Counted from the stretch's first letter, positions 1 to 10,981 are shown. The stretch is DNA of 64,000 nt from Pelagibius sp050330205 (GCA_050330205.1 JBHJOA010000047.1:124001-188000), one strand, 5' to 3'. Translations and numbers: made by a program. The notes: generated by a model not told the origin, from the sequence alone.

Positions 1-489
1 CCCGGCGATCTCGCCGACGGCCTGCCGGTCATCGTGCTGATCAACGGCGGCTCGGCCTCCGCCTCGGAGATCGTCGCCGGGGCTCTGCAGGACCACCGGC
101 GGGCGATCGTCATGGGTACCCGCTCGTTCGGCAAGGGGTCCGTGCAGACCGTCATTCCGCTCGGTCTCGATGGCGCCATGCGCCTGACCACGGCACGCTA
201 TTTCACTCCCTCGGGCCGCTCAATCCAGGCGCTCGGCATCGATCCCGACATCGTCGTCGAACAGGCCACCGTGGAGCAGGCGGCGGCAGCCCGCCCGGGT
301 CGCCGCGAGTCCGACCTGCGCGGGGCGCTGACCAACCCGAACGGGTCGAACGGCGTCGACACCGAGACTCCCGACGCGGAAGTGGACCAGCACGTCCTCT
401 CCGAGGCGACCGAGCAGGATTACCAGCTCGCCCGTGCCATCGACCTGCTGCGCGGCCTTGCTCTTTATAATCAGCGGGTGGTGAACTAA
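1..489 (+). CDS. ctpA: S41-family C-terminal processing peptidase, C-terminal part only
   Basis: This is the last 162 codons of a gene that begins before the window, in frame from base 1. S41 peptidases are periplasmic serine proteases with a Ser/Lys dyad that trim or degrade envelope proteins. The fragment holds the catalytic region: a GGSASASE segment with the probable nucleophile at fragment residue 20, and an FGKG segment with the lysine at residue 45. The 25-residue spacing is the one known for this family. The tail after residue about 90 is polar, poorly conserved in appearance, and ends at a TAA. The PDZ domain and signal peptide would lie upstream. The deacetylase and rppH genes follow on the same strand, an arrangement common in alphaproteobacteria. 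The symbol is given by family only. Confidence 0.9.
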   Translation, partial: PGDLADGLPVIVLINGGSASASEIVAGALQDHRRAIVMGTRSFGKGSVQTVIPLGLDGAMRLTTARYFTPSGRSIQALGIDPDIVVEQATVEQAAAARPGRRESDLRGALTNPNGSNGVDTETPDAEVDQHVLSEATEQDYQLARAIDLLRGLALYNQRVVN

Positions 490-610
490 AAGAAGGGTTC
501 TGTCTCCCCAGGACGGCGCGGAGTCGCGCCGATAAGAGGGCCGAACCTGTTCATGACGACCTGTCGTCGACCCCATCCGCGCTGGGACTCCGGTCGCGCC
601 CGTCGCCTCG

Positions 611-1864
611 GTGCTCGGCGCGCGGCCGGAGCCCCGACGGACCTTGGGTAGCCTTCTGGCCAGCCGCAGCGTGCTTGCCGCGGCCTGGATCGTCGTCCTC
701 GCGGTCCTGGCGGGCGCTCTCGTTCTCGCCTTCCTGCAACCGCCGCCGCCGCCACGAGGCGAAGCTCTGACCATCGCCATCGTGCTGCCCGGGGCGCCGG
801 CAGCGGACTCCAGTCCGGGCGAGGCCGCTCCTGCACCTCCTGCACCTCCTGAAGATCCGGCGGAAGCGGAGTCGGCGGCGGATTCCGGCACCGCGAGCCC
901 AGCCGAGCCGGACGCGACACCGGAGCCGCCCGCAGCGGCCGAAGCAGCGGCGGAACCTGAATCGGCGGGTCAGGAGGCCCCCGCGGCAGTCGCTTCCCTG
1001 CCTCTGCCCAAGCCACTGGTGCCGGCTTCCCAAGCGCAGGCGCCGGAAGGCGGCCCGCCGGCAGACGATGTCGCCGCGCCGGAGGCCGAAGTGTTGGTCG
1101 CGATCCCGGCGATCCCGCCGGCGATCGAGCAGCTGCCCTATTGGGAGCGCTATCGCCAGCCGTTCAACATGGACGACAAGCGCCCGCGAATTGCCGTGGT
1201 GCTGAGCGGCCTCGGCCTCTCCGACGGCGCCACCGAAGCCGCCATCAATCAACTGCCGGCGGCCGTCACCCTCTCCTTCAGCCCCTACGCCCGCAACCTC
1301 GAGCGCTGGATCGCGCTCGCCCGGGCACGCGGCCATGAGGTCATGCTCGACCTGCCGATGGAGCCGGCGAGCTTCCCCAACGAGGATCCGGGGCCGCAAG
1401 GCCTGCTGACGAGCCTCAGCCCCGAGGCCAATCTCGACCGCCTCGATTGGGTGCTGAGCCGTGGCAGCGCCTACGTCGGCCTGGCCGGCAGCATGGGCTC
1501 ACGCTTCACCGCGTCGCGCGAGGCCCTGGAGCCGGTCCTGCGCGAGGTCGGGGAGCGCGGACTGATTTTCCTCGATCGGCGCACCACCGAGGACTCCCTC
1601 GTCGCCTCGCTTTCCGAGGAGATCGGCCTGCCGCATGCCGTCAACAGCCGCTCGGTGGACGAGCGTCAGGCCAGCCGCGTCGCCATCGACGCGCGGCTCG
1701 CCCAGATCGAACGCATCGCCCTCACCGAGGGATTTGCCGTGGCCATGGCCCAGCCCTACCCGGTGACGCTCGAGCGCCTCGCCGAGTGGACGACGGAACT
1801 GACGTCGCGCGGTTTCGCCCTCGCGCCGATCTCGGCGCTGGCCGGCCGGCAGGACCGGCCCTGA
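611..1864 (+). CDS. Divergent polysaccharide deacetylase family protein (YibQ/DUF610 type)
   Basis: The 417-residue product has one membrane segment near residues 20-40. A long Pro/Ala/Glu-rich linker follows to about residue 165, and then a C-terminal domain that begins with RIAVVLSGLGLSD. That domain matches the divergent polysaccharide deacetylase family, thought to act in the periplasm, though its substrate is not established. The start is uncertain. A TGA at 554-556 closes the frame upstream, GTG at 611 is the first possible start, and neither it nor the later TTG at 644 has a good ribosome site. The gene follows the S41 protease and ends 5 bases before rppH, so the three are probably co-transcribed. 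The linker is compositionally biased and probably disordered. Confidence 0.85.
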   Translation: MLGARPEPRRTLGSLLASRSVLAAAWIVVLAVLAGALVLAFLQPPPPPRGEALTIAIVLPGAPAADSSPGEAAPAPPAPPEDPAEAESAADSGTASPAEPDATPEPPAAAEAAAEPESAGQEAPAAVASLPLPKPLVPASQAQAPEGGPPADDVAAPEAEVLVAIPAIPPAIEQLPYWERYRQPFNMDDKRPRIAVVLSGLGLSDGATEAAINQLPAAVTLSFSPYARNLERWIALARARGHEVMLDLPMEPASFPNEDPGPQGLLTSLSPEANLDRLDWVLSRGSAYVGLAGSMGSRFTASREALEPVLREVGERGLIFLDRRTTEDSLVASLSEEIGLPHAVNSRSVDERQASRVAIDARLAQIERIALTEGFAVAMAQPYPVTLERLAEWTTELTSRGFALAPISALAGRQDRP

Positions 1865-1869
1865 GCGCC

Positions 1870-2367
1870 ATGGCGACCCGGGAGGAGATCGACCGGCTGC
1901 CCTACCGACCTTGCGTCGGCCTGCTGCTGACGAACGCCGACGGCAGGGTCTTCGTCGGCCGCCGCATCGACACCGCCAAAGAAGGCGACAACATCTGGCA
2001 GATGCCGCAGGGCGGCATCGACGATGGCGAAACGCCGGCCGCGGCGGCGCTGCGCGAGCTGCGCGAGGAGATCGGCACCGACAAGGCGGAGATCCTCGCC
2101 GAGAGCCGCCATTGGCTGCACTACGACCTGCCGGACGACCTGGTGGGCAAGGTATGGCGCGGACGCTATCGCGGCCAGAAGCAGCGCTGGTTCGCCCTGC
2201 GCTTTCTCGGCGAGGACTCCGACATCGACCTCGCCACCGAGCATCCCGAGTTCGACGCCTGGCGCTGGGTCGACCTGGAGGAGGTTCCCGGACTGGTGAT
2301 CCCCTTCAAGCGCGACACCTACCGCGCCGTGGTCTCGGAGTTCCGGCAGTTGCTGGGCAGAGTCTGA
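1870..2367 (+). CDS. rppH: RNA pyrophosphohydrolase (Nudix)
   Basis: The 165-residue protein removes pyrophosphate from the 5' end of triphosphorylated RNAs, which opens them to decay by RNase E. It starts with a YRPCVG segment typical of RppH. A complete Nudix box follows at about residues 48-70 (GGIDDGE, then RELREEIG), with the glutamates that bind metal. The length is normal for the family. ATG at 1870 lies 5 bases after the deacetylase stop, so translation is probably coupled to that gene. It ends 10 bases before the convergent stop of the ferritin-like gene, and no terminator is visible between them. Confidence 0.93.
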   Translation: MATREEIDRLPYRPCVGLLLTNADGRVFVGRRIDTAKEGDNIWQMPQGGIDDGETPAAAALRELREEIGTDKAEILAESRHWLHYDLPDDLVGKVWRGRYRGQKQRWFALRFLGEDSDIDLATEHPEFDAWRWVDLEEVPGLVIPFKRDTYRAVVSEFRQLLGRV

Positions 2368-2377
2368 AACCCGGCAC

Positions 2378-3193
2378 TCAGGCCGCGATCATGCGGCCAC
2401 GCAGGCGGATGAATCCGAAGGCCGCGCGCGCCGTCCAGGCGGCAAAGCGGCTCTGCGGATCGAGGCCGGCAGCCTTGAAGATCATCGCCACGGCACGCTG
2501 GACCTGCGGCAGCCGATAGCAGGCGAAGGCGCGCTTCATGTAGGCCCGCCCATGCGCCTTGCGGCTGTAGGGTGTTTCCCGGTTCTCGTTGGCGACATAG
2601 AAGGCATAGGCCAGCTCGTCGTCCTCGCTCTCGCCGATGCGCCCGAGGGCCACCGCCAGGCGCTTCCACCGGCCGATGCCTTCGTGCTCCAGGTAGCGGC
2701 GGAGGTGGCTGTAGAACAGCCGGTAGTGGCGGAGTTCGTCGGCGGCGATGCGGCGGCAGATCTCGCGCAGCACCGGCTCCTCGGCGGTGGCACCGATGGA
2801 CGCGTAGTACGACGAGGTGCCGACCTCGACGATGCAGCGGGCCACCAGCTCGCCGGATCGCGAACCGCGGATCGAATCCGATGCCTCCACCGGAATCCGA
2901 TAGCCGCTGCGGAAGCGATCGAAGCTGCCGTCAAAATCGAAGCTGTCGTCGGCCAGCTTCGCCCAGCGCGCCAGGGCGGCGCCGTGCTGCACCTCTTCCT
3001 TCGCCCAGGATCGCGCCGCTCCCTGAAAGTCGGCATCGTCGGGAAAGACATTGCAAAGATAGGCCGCGTAGTCACCGCCGTTATACTCGACCATGCTGGC
3101 GGCCTTGACGATCTTGACCAGTTCGGGGTCCACCTTGGTGGGGTCGAAACGCTCCCAGGGGATGTCGTCCAGGCTCCAGTGACCGCTGGTCAT
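2378..3193 (-). CDS. Ferritin-like diiron domain protein
   Basis: The 271-residue protein has the helix motifs of a ferritin-like four-helix bundle that binds two irons. They are a glutamate in EYNGGDY at residue 36, an EEVQH motif at 66-70, an EVGTSSYY helix from residue 123 and a DELRH motif at 152-156. The EExxH pair resembles acyl-ACP desaturases and related oxidases more than storage ferritins. The substrate cannot be told from sequence. There is no signal peptide, so it is probably cytoplasmic. It is a single gene convergent with rppH. The 250 bases upstream separate it from the atp operon. Confidence 0.8.
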   Translation of the reverse strand: MTSGHWSLDDIPWERFDPTKVDPELVKIVKAASMVEYNGGDYAAYLCNVFPDDADFQGAARSWAKEEVQHGAALARWAKLADDSFDFDGSFDRFRSGYRIPVEASDSIRGSRSGELVARCIVEVGTSSYYASIGATAEEPVLREICRRIAADELRHYRLFYSHLRRYLEHEGIGRWKRLAVALGRIGESEDDELAYAFYVANENRETPYSRKAHGRAYMKRAFACYRLPQVQRAVAMIFKAAGLDPQSRFAAWTARAAFGFIRLRGRMIAA

Positions 3194-3342
3194 CGGTTAC
3201 GCTCCGTCAACCTGTGGCGGCGAAAGCGCGCCGCTAATACAGACAGTGGCCCCACAAACCGCCCAGGTGACGGTTTCATGAAGGCGGCAGCCTAGCCAGA
3301 AGGCTAAGCGCAATCAATGGGTTCCCCCGACGTATGGTGTAT

Positions 3343-3361
3343 GGCCTTGTATGACAAGGCC
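3343..3361. terminator. Perfect 8-bp hairpin in the atpC/ferritin intergenic region
   Basis: The arms GGCCTTGT and ACAAGGCC enclose an ATG loop. On the plus strand a short TTTCG follows. On the minus strand, which is the direction of atpC transcription, no T run follows. It could serve as a weak end for the atp operon message, but it is not a canonical terminator. Confidence 0.3.
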
Positions 3362-3404
3362 TTTCGGGCATCCGCCCGCGAGAGCGGGATCGCTGGAGTA
3401 TGGG

Positions 3405-3443
3405 CCGACTCGGGCGGGCGACTCGGGCGGGCGACTCCGGCGG
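3405..3443. repeat. Three tandem 13-bp repeats abutting atpC
   Basis: Three head-to-tail copies of about GCGACTCGGGCGG end one base before the atpC stop codon. The middle copy is exact, and the outer two differ by one base each. The array lies in the 3' untranslated region of the atp operon. No function is visible. Confidence 0.75.
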
Positions 3444-3444
3444 C

Positions 3445-3849
3445 TCAACCGGCCGCCTTCACCAATTCCTCGGCAATCTTGATCTGCCGCTCCGCCGCCT
3501 TCTTCTGGCCGTCGTCCTTGGCGTCCAGGAGATCGTCCTTGGCGTTGCTGAGGCGCTGCTCCGCCGCCGCGCGGTCGATCTCGCCAACCGGCACGGCCTC
3601 CTCCGCCAACACGGTGCAGCGCTCCGGCGTGACCTCGGCGAAGCCGCCGGCGACGAAGATCCGCTGGGTGACGCTGCCGCCCTCGTGCACCTTGATGACG
3701 CCGGGGCGCACGGTCGAGATCAACGGCGCGTGGCGGACCAGCACGCCGAAATCGCCTTCCTCGCCCGGCACCTCGACCATATCGACCTCTGCGGAGAGCA
3801 GCAGGCGCTCCGGAGAGACGAGCTCGAATGCGACTTTACCTTCGGCCAT
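3445..3849 (-). CDS. atpC: ATP synthase F1 epsilon subunit
   Basis: The 134-residue protein is the epsilon subunit of the F1 central stalk, which couples rotation to catalysis and can inhibit ATP hydrolysis. The N-terminal beta-sandwich is recognisable (KVAFELVSPERLL, then GEEGDFGVLVRHAPL and the segment RIFVAGGFAEVTPE). It is followed by a helical tail from about residue 85. It is the last gene of atpHAGDC, 42 bases after atpD. The end of the operon lies in a region with 13-bp repeats and a hairpin. Confidence 0.96.
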   Translation of the reverse strand: MAEGKVAFELVSPERLLLSAEVDMVEVPGEEGDFGVLVRHAPLISTVRPGVIKVHEGGSVTQRIFVAGGFAEVTPERCTVLAEEAVPVGEIDRAAAEQRLSNAKDDLLDAKDDGQKKAAERQIKIAEELVKAAG

Positions 3850-3891
3850 AGCAGCGGCGTCCGTTCCTTGTTGTCAGCTCCGGCGACCGCC

Positions 3892-5313
3892 TCAGGCGGC
3901 TTCCGCCGCCAGCTTGCGGGCCTTCTCGACGGCCTGCTCGATCGCGCCGACCATGTAGAAGGCAGCCTCCGGCAGGTGGTCGTACTCGCCCTCGCAGATG
4001 CCCTTGAAGCCGCGCACGGTATCCTCGATGGACACCTGCACGCCGGGCGTGCCGGTGAACACCTGGGCGACGTCGAAGGGCTGCGACATGAAGCGCTGGA
4101 TCTTGCGCGCCCGGGCCACGGTGAGCTTGTCCTCCTCCGACAGCTCGTCCATGCCGAGAATGGCGATGATGTCCTGCAGCGCCTTGTAGCTCTGCAGGAT
4201 GCGCTGCACTTCGCGGGCGACCAGGTAGTGTTCCTCGCCGACCACCTGGGGGTCCAGAATGCGGCTGGTGGAGTCGAGCGGATCGACCGCCGGGTAGATG
4301 CCGAGCTCGGCGATCTGGCGCGACAGCACCGTGGTCGCGTCGAGGTGCGAGAAGGACGTCGCCGGCGCCGGGTCGGTGAGGTCGTCGGCCGGCACGTAGA
4401 TGGCCTGCACCGAGGTGATCGAGCCCTTCTTGGTGGTGGTGATGCGCTCCTGCAGGGTACCCATGTCGGTGGCCAGGGTCGGCTGGTAGCCCACCGCCGA
4501 GGGAATGCGGCCCAGCAGCGCCGAGACCTCGGAGCCCGCCTGGGTGAAGCGGAAGATGTTGTCGACAAAGAACAGCACGTCCTGGCCTTCCTCGTCGCGG
4601 AAGTACTCGGCCTGGGACAGGCCGGTCAGGGCCACACGCGCGCGCGCGCCCGGCGGCTCGTTCATCTGGCCGAACACCAGCGCCACCTTGGAATCGCCGT
4701 CCAGATTGATAACGCCGGACTCGATCATCTCGTGATAGAGGTCGTTGCCCTCGCGGGTCCGCTCGCCGACACCGGCAAAGACCGAATAGCCGCCGTGGGT
4801 CTTGGCGACGTTGTTGATCAGTTCCTGGATCAGCACCGTCTTGCCGACGCCGGCGCCGCCGAACAGGCCGATCTTGCCGCCGCGGGCATAGGGCGCCAGC
4901 AAGTCGACGACCTTGATGCCGGTGACCAGCATCTCGGCTTCGGTCGACTGCTCGGCGAACTCCGGTGCCGAGCGGTGAATCGGTGCCGTGTGCGAGGTCT
5001 TGACAGGACCGCGCTCGTCGATCGGCTCGCCGATGACGTTGATGATGCGGCCGAGCATCTCCGGGCCGACCGGCACGTTGATCGGGCTGCCGGTATCGGT
5101 CACCTCCTGGCCGCGCACGAGACCTTCCGTGGCGTCCATGGCAATGGCGCGCACCACGCTCTCGCCAAGGTGCTGGGCCACCTCGAAGACGAGACGCTTG
5201 CCGTCGTTGGTGGTTTCGAGCGCGTTCAAGATCGGCGGCAGGTCGCCGGTGAACTGAACGTCCACCACCGGGCCCATCACCTGGGAAATCTTGCCGACGA
5301 GATTAGCTGCCAT
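3892..5313 (-). CDS. atpD: ATP synthase F1 beta subunit
   Basis: The 473-residue catalytic beta subunit has the P-loop GGAGVGKT at about residues 152-159. The nucleotide-binding signature around ALTGLSQAEYFRDEEGQD and the segment PSAVGYQPTLA are also clear. It makes ATP from ADP and phosphate in the F1 head. The frame stays open upstream to 5361. ATG at 5313 is chosen because an AGGAG lies a few bases before it and the protein then begins MAANLVGKI, as expected for the family. It lies 55 bases after atpG and 42 bases before atpC. Confidence 0.98.
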   Translation of the reverse strand: MAANLVGKISQVMGPVVDVQFTGDLPPILNALETTNDGKRLVFEVAQHLGESVVRAIAMDATEGLVRGQEVTDTGSPINVPVGPEMLGRIINVIGEPIDERGPVKTSHTAPIHRSAPEFAEQSTEAEMLVTGIKVVDLLAPYARGGKIGLFGGAGVGKTVLIQELINNVAKTHGGYSVFAGVGERTREGNDLYHEMIESGVINLDGDSKVALVFGQMNEPPGARARVALTGLSQAEYFRDEEGQDVLFFVDNIFRFTQAGSEVSALLGRIPSAVGYQPTLATDMGTLQERITTTKKGSITSVQAIYVPADDLTDPAPATSFSHLDATTVLSRQIAELGIYPAVDPLDSTSRILDPQVVGEEHYLVAREVQRILQSYKALQDIIAILGMDELSEEDKLTVARARKIQRFMSQPFDVAQVFTGTPGVQVSIEDTVRGFKGICEGEYDHLPEAAFYMVGAIEQAVEKARKLAAEAA

Positions 5314-5368
5314 CTTCTTGCTCCTTGGTGCCAGCCGTCCCGCAGGGGGTACGGCCTGCAATCCGCCG

Positions 5369-6289
5369 TTACATTGCTTCCTTAGCGGAAATAATTTCGA
5401 TCAGTTCGCCGGTGATCGCGGCCTGGCGCGTGCGGTTGTAAACCAGCGTCAGGCGGTTGATCATATCGCCGGCGTTGCGCGTCGCGTTGTCCATCGCGGT
5501 CATCCGCGCGCCGTGTTCGCTGGCCGCGTTCTCCAGCAGGGCCTTGAAGACCTGCACGGAGATGTTGGTCGGCAGCAGGGCGCTGAGGATCTCCTCCTCG
5601 CCCGGCTCGTACTCGTACACTGCGCCATCGAGACCGCCGTTCGTGCCGGCCCCGGCCGCCGCCTCCTCTTCGCCTTCCTTCTTCTTGGCCTTAGGGGGCG
5701 CGAAGGGGATCAACTGCTGCGGCGTGACGATCTGCGAGATCGCCGAGCGGAACTCCGCATAGATCAGGGTGCAGACGTTGAACTCGCCGGCCTCGAACAT
5801 AGCGACGATACGATCGCCGATCGCCGAGGCCTTGTCGAAAGTCAGTGCCGGCTTCGCCACGTCCTCGACGGTATCGACGATCAGCGAGGCGTAGTCGCGG
5901 CGCAGCTGGTCGCGCCCCTTGCGGCCGACGCAGAGGATCTTCACCGTTTTGCCGTCGCCGATAAGGCTGCGGACGAGGCGCCGGGCTTCGCGGACGATGG
6001 AGGAGTTGAAACCACCGCAGAGGCCGCGGTCGGCGGTCGCCACGACGATCAGGTGAGTGTCGTCGTTGCCGGTGCCGGCCAGAAGCTTCGGCGCCCCGGC
6101 CTGCCCGGCGGCCGCGGCGGCGAGCGAGCCGAGCATGCGTTCCATGCGCTGCGCGTAGGGGCGCGACGCCTCGGCCTGCTCCTGCGCGCGGCGCAGCTTG
6201 GCCGCGGCCACCATCTTCATGGCGGAGGTGATCTTCCGCGTCGACTTGACGCTGTCGATCCGCACCTTGAGATCTTTGAGATTCGGCAT
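5369..6289 (-). CDS. atpG: ATP synthase F1 gamma subunit
   Basis: The 306-residue protein is the rotating central stalk of F1. Both terminal helices are recognisable: MPNLKDLKVRIDSVKSTRKIT at the N-terminus, and the C-terminal segment with YNRTRQAAIT. It is slightly longer than most bacterial gamma subunits because of a charged Lys/Glu-rich insert at about residues 198-235, before the segment EEILSALLPT. Inserts at this place occur in other alphaproteobacteria. It lies 61 bases after atpA and 55 before atpD. Confidence 0.97.
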   Translation of the reverse strand: MPNLKDLKVRIDSVKSTRKITSAMKMVAAAKLRRAQEQAEASRPYAQRMERMLGSLAAAAAGQAGAPKLLAGTGNDDTHLIVVATADRGLCGGFNSSIVREARRLVRSLIGDGKTVKILCVGRKGRDQLRRDYASLIVDTVEDVAKPALTFDKASAIGDRIVAMFEAGEFNVCTLIYAEFRSAISQIVTPQQLIPFAPPKAKKKEGEEEAAAGAGTNGGLDGAVYEYEPGEEEILSALLPTNISVQVFKALLENAASEHGARMTAMDNATRNAGDMINRLTLVYNRTRQAAITGELIEIISAKEAM

Positions 6290-6350
6290 CCGCCGTGCCC
6301 CGCTCCGACTCTTTTTCTACTGGCTCTGCTGGGTCGTCAGTGTTTTCGGG

Positions 6351-7882
<1,532 letters not shown>

Positions 7883-7886
<4 letters not shown>

Positions 7887-8443
7887 CCGACCCCTTTCAT
7901 GGCGAGTTGAAGTCGTTGAAGTTTGCTGCGCAGCGAGGAATCGATCATGCGGCTGCCGACCTTGACGACGAGGCCGCCGATCAGGGCCGCATCGACCTTG
8001 AGATCCAGCTGCACCTTGCCCCCGACGGCGCTGCGCAGCGCCTCCAAGAGGGCGGACTGCTGGGCGTCCGACAGCGAACGGGCGGAGGTCACCTCGGCGG
8101 TGATCTCGCCGCGCCGGCGCGCCAGCTCGGAAAGATAGCCCTCGATCATCGCCGGCAGGGCGAAAAGGCGGTGATTCCGCGCCACGACCAGCACGAAACG
8201 CCGGGTCAGGTCGCCGAGCCCGGCCTTGTCCATCAGGGCGGACATGGCCTTGCTCTGTTCGTCGCGCGTGATCACCGGGCTGTTCAGCATGCGCCGCAGA
8301 TCGGCGCTCTCGGCAATCATCGACCGCAGGGTCAGCAGATCGCCGGAAACCTGGTCCAGCGCCTTCTGTTCGTCGGCCAGATCGAGCAACGCGGCGGCAT
8401 AGCGTCCCGCCAGGTCGCTCAAGCTCGTGTTGTCACCAGCCAA
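7883..8443 (-). CDS. atpH: ATP synthase F1 delta subunit
   Basis: The 186-residue delta (OSCP) subunit joins the top of F1 to the peripheral stalk. The N-terminal helical domain (LAGRYAAALLDLA) and the C-terminal segment ending VGSRMIDSSLRSKLQRL are typical. The start is a TTG at 8443. There is no in-frame ATG nearby, and a GAGG lies 9 bases upstream. This is the promoter-proximal gene of the operon. The 255 bases between it and priA should hold the operon promoter, but no convincing -35/-10 pair was found. The Fo genes are not in the window, as expected where F1 and Fo operons are separate. Confidence 0.95.
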
Positions 8444-8698
8444 GCCCGATGTCCTCGATGTCCTTAGTTTACGCCTGGGTCACCCCTGCCCGCGCGCTGG
8501 CCCGTTATCCTGAAATCCGGCAATGCCGAGCCTTGCACAGAGCGGGGGAGCCCGCCCACGAGCGCGCGTTTGGTATCATAGCCGGCAGGGCGTTGCAAGG
8601 CGCCTCGGGCGGCCTTTTTCCGCAGTTTCCGGGGCCTGGAATTCCCACCCGGGCGAGGCGGAAAACTGCCGCTTATTTCATCATCCGGAGCGGCGGCC

Positions 8699-10981
8699 TC
8701 ACAGGAAGCTGTAGGGGTCGACATCCACCTGGAGGCGGACGGCGGACGGCAGTTTCGCCTGCCCCAGCCAGGCCCGCAGCAGGGGTTGCAGCCGGAAGCC
8801 GCGCGGCGCCTTGACCAGGAAGCGGCGGCGGTGGCGCCCGCGCAGCACCGCCAGCGGCGCCGGCGCCGGGCCGAGGACAGTCACCCCCTCGGCCCGCGGC
8901 GCCGTCCGCGCCAGGCTGCGGCAAGCCTCGTCGAGCAGGCGCGCGTCATGGCTGGAAAGCACCAGGGCGGCGAGACGTCCGAAGGGCGGCAGCCCGGCAC
9001 CTTCTCGGGCAGCCGCCTCGGCGGCGAAGAAGCGGTCGCGGTCTCCTGCCGCCAGGGCCTGCATGACCGGGTGGTCCGGCTCGGCGGTCTGCAGCAGCAC
9101 GCGGCCGGGGTGTTCGGCCCGGCCGGCCCGGCCGGCCACCTGGTGCAGCAACTGGTAGGTGCGCTCGGCGGCGCGCAGGTCGCCGCCGTAGAGGCCGAGA
9201 TCGGCATCCACCACCCCGACCAGGGTGAGGTGGGGGAAGTGGTGGCCCTTGGCGACGATCTGGGTGCCGATCAGCAGGTCGATATCGCGCCCCTGCACGG
9301 CCTGCACCAGGGCCGCCGCGGTATCGGGCCCGGTCAGGGTATCGCTGGTCATGGTCGCCTGGCGCGCCTGCGGGAACAGCACCCGCGCCTCCTCGGCCAG
9401 GCGTTCGACCCCCGGCCCGCAGGCGGTGAGGCTGCCCTCGGCGCCGCAGTCCGGACAGCTCGACGGCAGCCGCGCGGCATAGCCGCAGTGATGGCACTGC
9501 AGGCGCCCGGCGAGGCGGTGCTCGACCAGCCAGGCGGTACAGTTGGGGCACTGCAGGCGGTGGCCGCAGGCGCGGCAGAGCGTGAGCGGCGCATAGCCGC
9601 GGCGGTTGAGGAACAGCAGCACCTGCTCCCCGGCCGCCAGCGTCTCGCCGATGGCCTTGCGCAGGGCCTCCGACAGCCAGCCGGGCCCGAGTCCCTCCAG
9701 CTTCGGCGGCCGGTCCTGGCGCAGGTCCACCAGCGTGACCGTCGGCAGCGCCGCGTCGCCGTGGCGCTCCGGCAGATGCAGTGCCCGGTAGCGGCCGCCG
9801 CGCAGGTTGTTGAGCGTCTCGAGCGACGGCGTGGCGGACACCAGCACCGCCGGGAAGCCGCCCAGCTGCGCGCGCACCACCGCCATGTCGCGGGCATGGT
9901 AGGTGACGCCGTCCTCTTGCTTGAAGGCGCTTTCGTGCTCCTCGTCCACCACGATCAGGCCGAGGTCGGGATAGGGCAGGAAGAGCGCCGAGCGGGCGCC
10001 GACCACCACCGCTGCGCGGCCGAGCGCGACGGCACGCCAGGTGGCGCGGCGCTGCGCCGAGGTGAGGTCGGAGTGCCACAGCGCCGGCGCCACGCCGAAG
10101 CGCCGCTCGAAGCGCTCGAGCCACTGCGCCGACAGGGCGATCTCCGGCAGCATCACCAGCGCCTGGCGGCCGGCGGCAACGGCCTCGGCGATGGCTTCGA
10201 AGTAGACCTCGGTCTTGCCGGAGCCGGTCACGCCGTCGAGCAGGGTGACCGAGAAAGCCCCCGCCGCGCCGGCCGCCGCGGCCTCGCGCACCGCGCCGCG
10301 CAGCGACTCCGCCGCCGCCGCCTGGCGGTCGGAGAGCACCCGCGCCGGCGCCGCCGGGTCGGGGGGGTCGAAGCGCGGCTCCTGCACCACCTCGACTGCT
10401 TCCAGGACACCGGCCTGCACCAGGCCCTTGACCACGGCGGTGCCGACACCGGCCGCCTGCGCCAGGTCGGCTAGGCTGCGGGCGGGTCCCGACTCCAGTT
10501 CCGCCAGCACGCGCCGGCGCGCCGGCGTGAGGCGCAGGCCCTCCGCGGACCCGCCGCCACGACATCGATAGAGAACCGCCGGCTTCGGAGTCTCCAGCGC
10601 CGCGGGCGAGGAGAGCGCCATGCGCAGCACCGCGCCGGGCGCCGCCAGGGTGTAGTCGGACACCCAGGCCAGGAAGCGGCGCGCCACCGCCGTCAGCGGC
10701 GGTACCGGCAGCACCTCGAGAACCGGCCGCAGGCGCTCCATCGGCAGCTCCTTGTCGTCCGCCGGCGCCGACTCCAGCGGCTCGTCCCAGATCGCGCCGA
10801 TCAGTTCGCGCTGCGCCAGCGGCACGCGCACGACGCTGCCCGGCCCGACCTCGAGTTCGGGCGGCACCAGGTAGTCGTAGGGGCCGGTGAGCGGCAGCGG
10901 CAGCAGCACCGCGACGCGGCGCGCACCGGTAAGGTCGGCGTCGGGAGGCCGGGTGGCAGTGCTGGTATGGCGGTCTGGCAT
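8699..10981 (-). CDS. priA: Primosomal protein N', replication restart helicase
   Basis: The 760-residue PriA reloads the replisome at stalled or repaired forks. In order it shows a DNA-binding N-terminus, a superfamily 2 helicase core with GVTGSGKTE (Walker A) and VVDEEHE (DEAH-type Walker B), and a zinc-binding stretch with paired cysteines (CRACG, CPNC, CHHCG, CPDCG). A second helicase half follows, with the VAGRAGRAEHPGRV motif. The length is normal. It is transcribed away from the transaldolase gene, with 65 bases between the two starts, so the two promoters must be very close. Confidence 0.97.
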   Translation of the reverse strand: MPDRHTSTATRPPDADLTGARRVAVLLPLPLTGPYDYLVPPELEVGPGSVVRVPLAQRELIGAIWDEPLESAPADDKELPMERLRPVLEVLPVPPLTAVARRFLAWVSDYTLAAPGAVLRMALSSPAALETPKPAVLYRCRGGGSAEGLRLTPARRRVLAELESGPARSLADLAQAAGVGTAVVKGLVQAGVLEAVEVVQEPRFDPPDPAAPARVLSDRQAAAAESLRGAVREAAAAGAAGAFSVTLLDGVTGSGKTEVYFEAIAEAVAAGRQALVMLPEIALSAQWLERFERRFGVAPALWHSDLTSAQRRATWRAVALGRAAVVVGARSALFLPYPDLGLIVVDEEHESAFKQEDGVTYHARDMAVVRAQLGGFPAVLVSATPSLETLNNLRGGRYRALHLPERHGDAALPTVTLVDLRQDRPPKLEGLGPGWLSEALRKAIGETLAAGEQVLLFLNRRGYAPLTLCRACGHRLQCPNCTAWLVEHRLAGRLQCHHCGYAARLPSSCPDCGAEGSLTACGPGVERLAEEARVLFPQARQATMTSDTLTGPDTAAALVQAVQGRDIDLLIGTQIVAKGHHFPHLTLVGVVDADLGLYGGDLRAAERTYQLLHQVAGRAGRAEHPGRVLLQTAEPDHPVMQALAAGDRDRFFAAEAAAREGAGLPPFGRLAALVLSSHDARLLDEACRSLARTAPRAEGVTVLGPAPAPLAVLRGRHRRRFLVKAPRGFRLQPLLRAWLGQAKLPSAVRLQVDVDPYSFL

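Noticed and set aside
3400..5385. 661-codon plus-strand open frame
   Set aside because: It is antisense to atpC and atpD, which have full family motifs. GC-rich codon bias opens such shadow frames.
8444..8698. TATGAT with TTGCAA upstream of atpH as an operon promoter
   Set aside because: The spacer is only 12 bases, and other spacings give poor -35 boxes.
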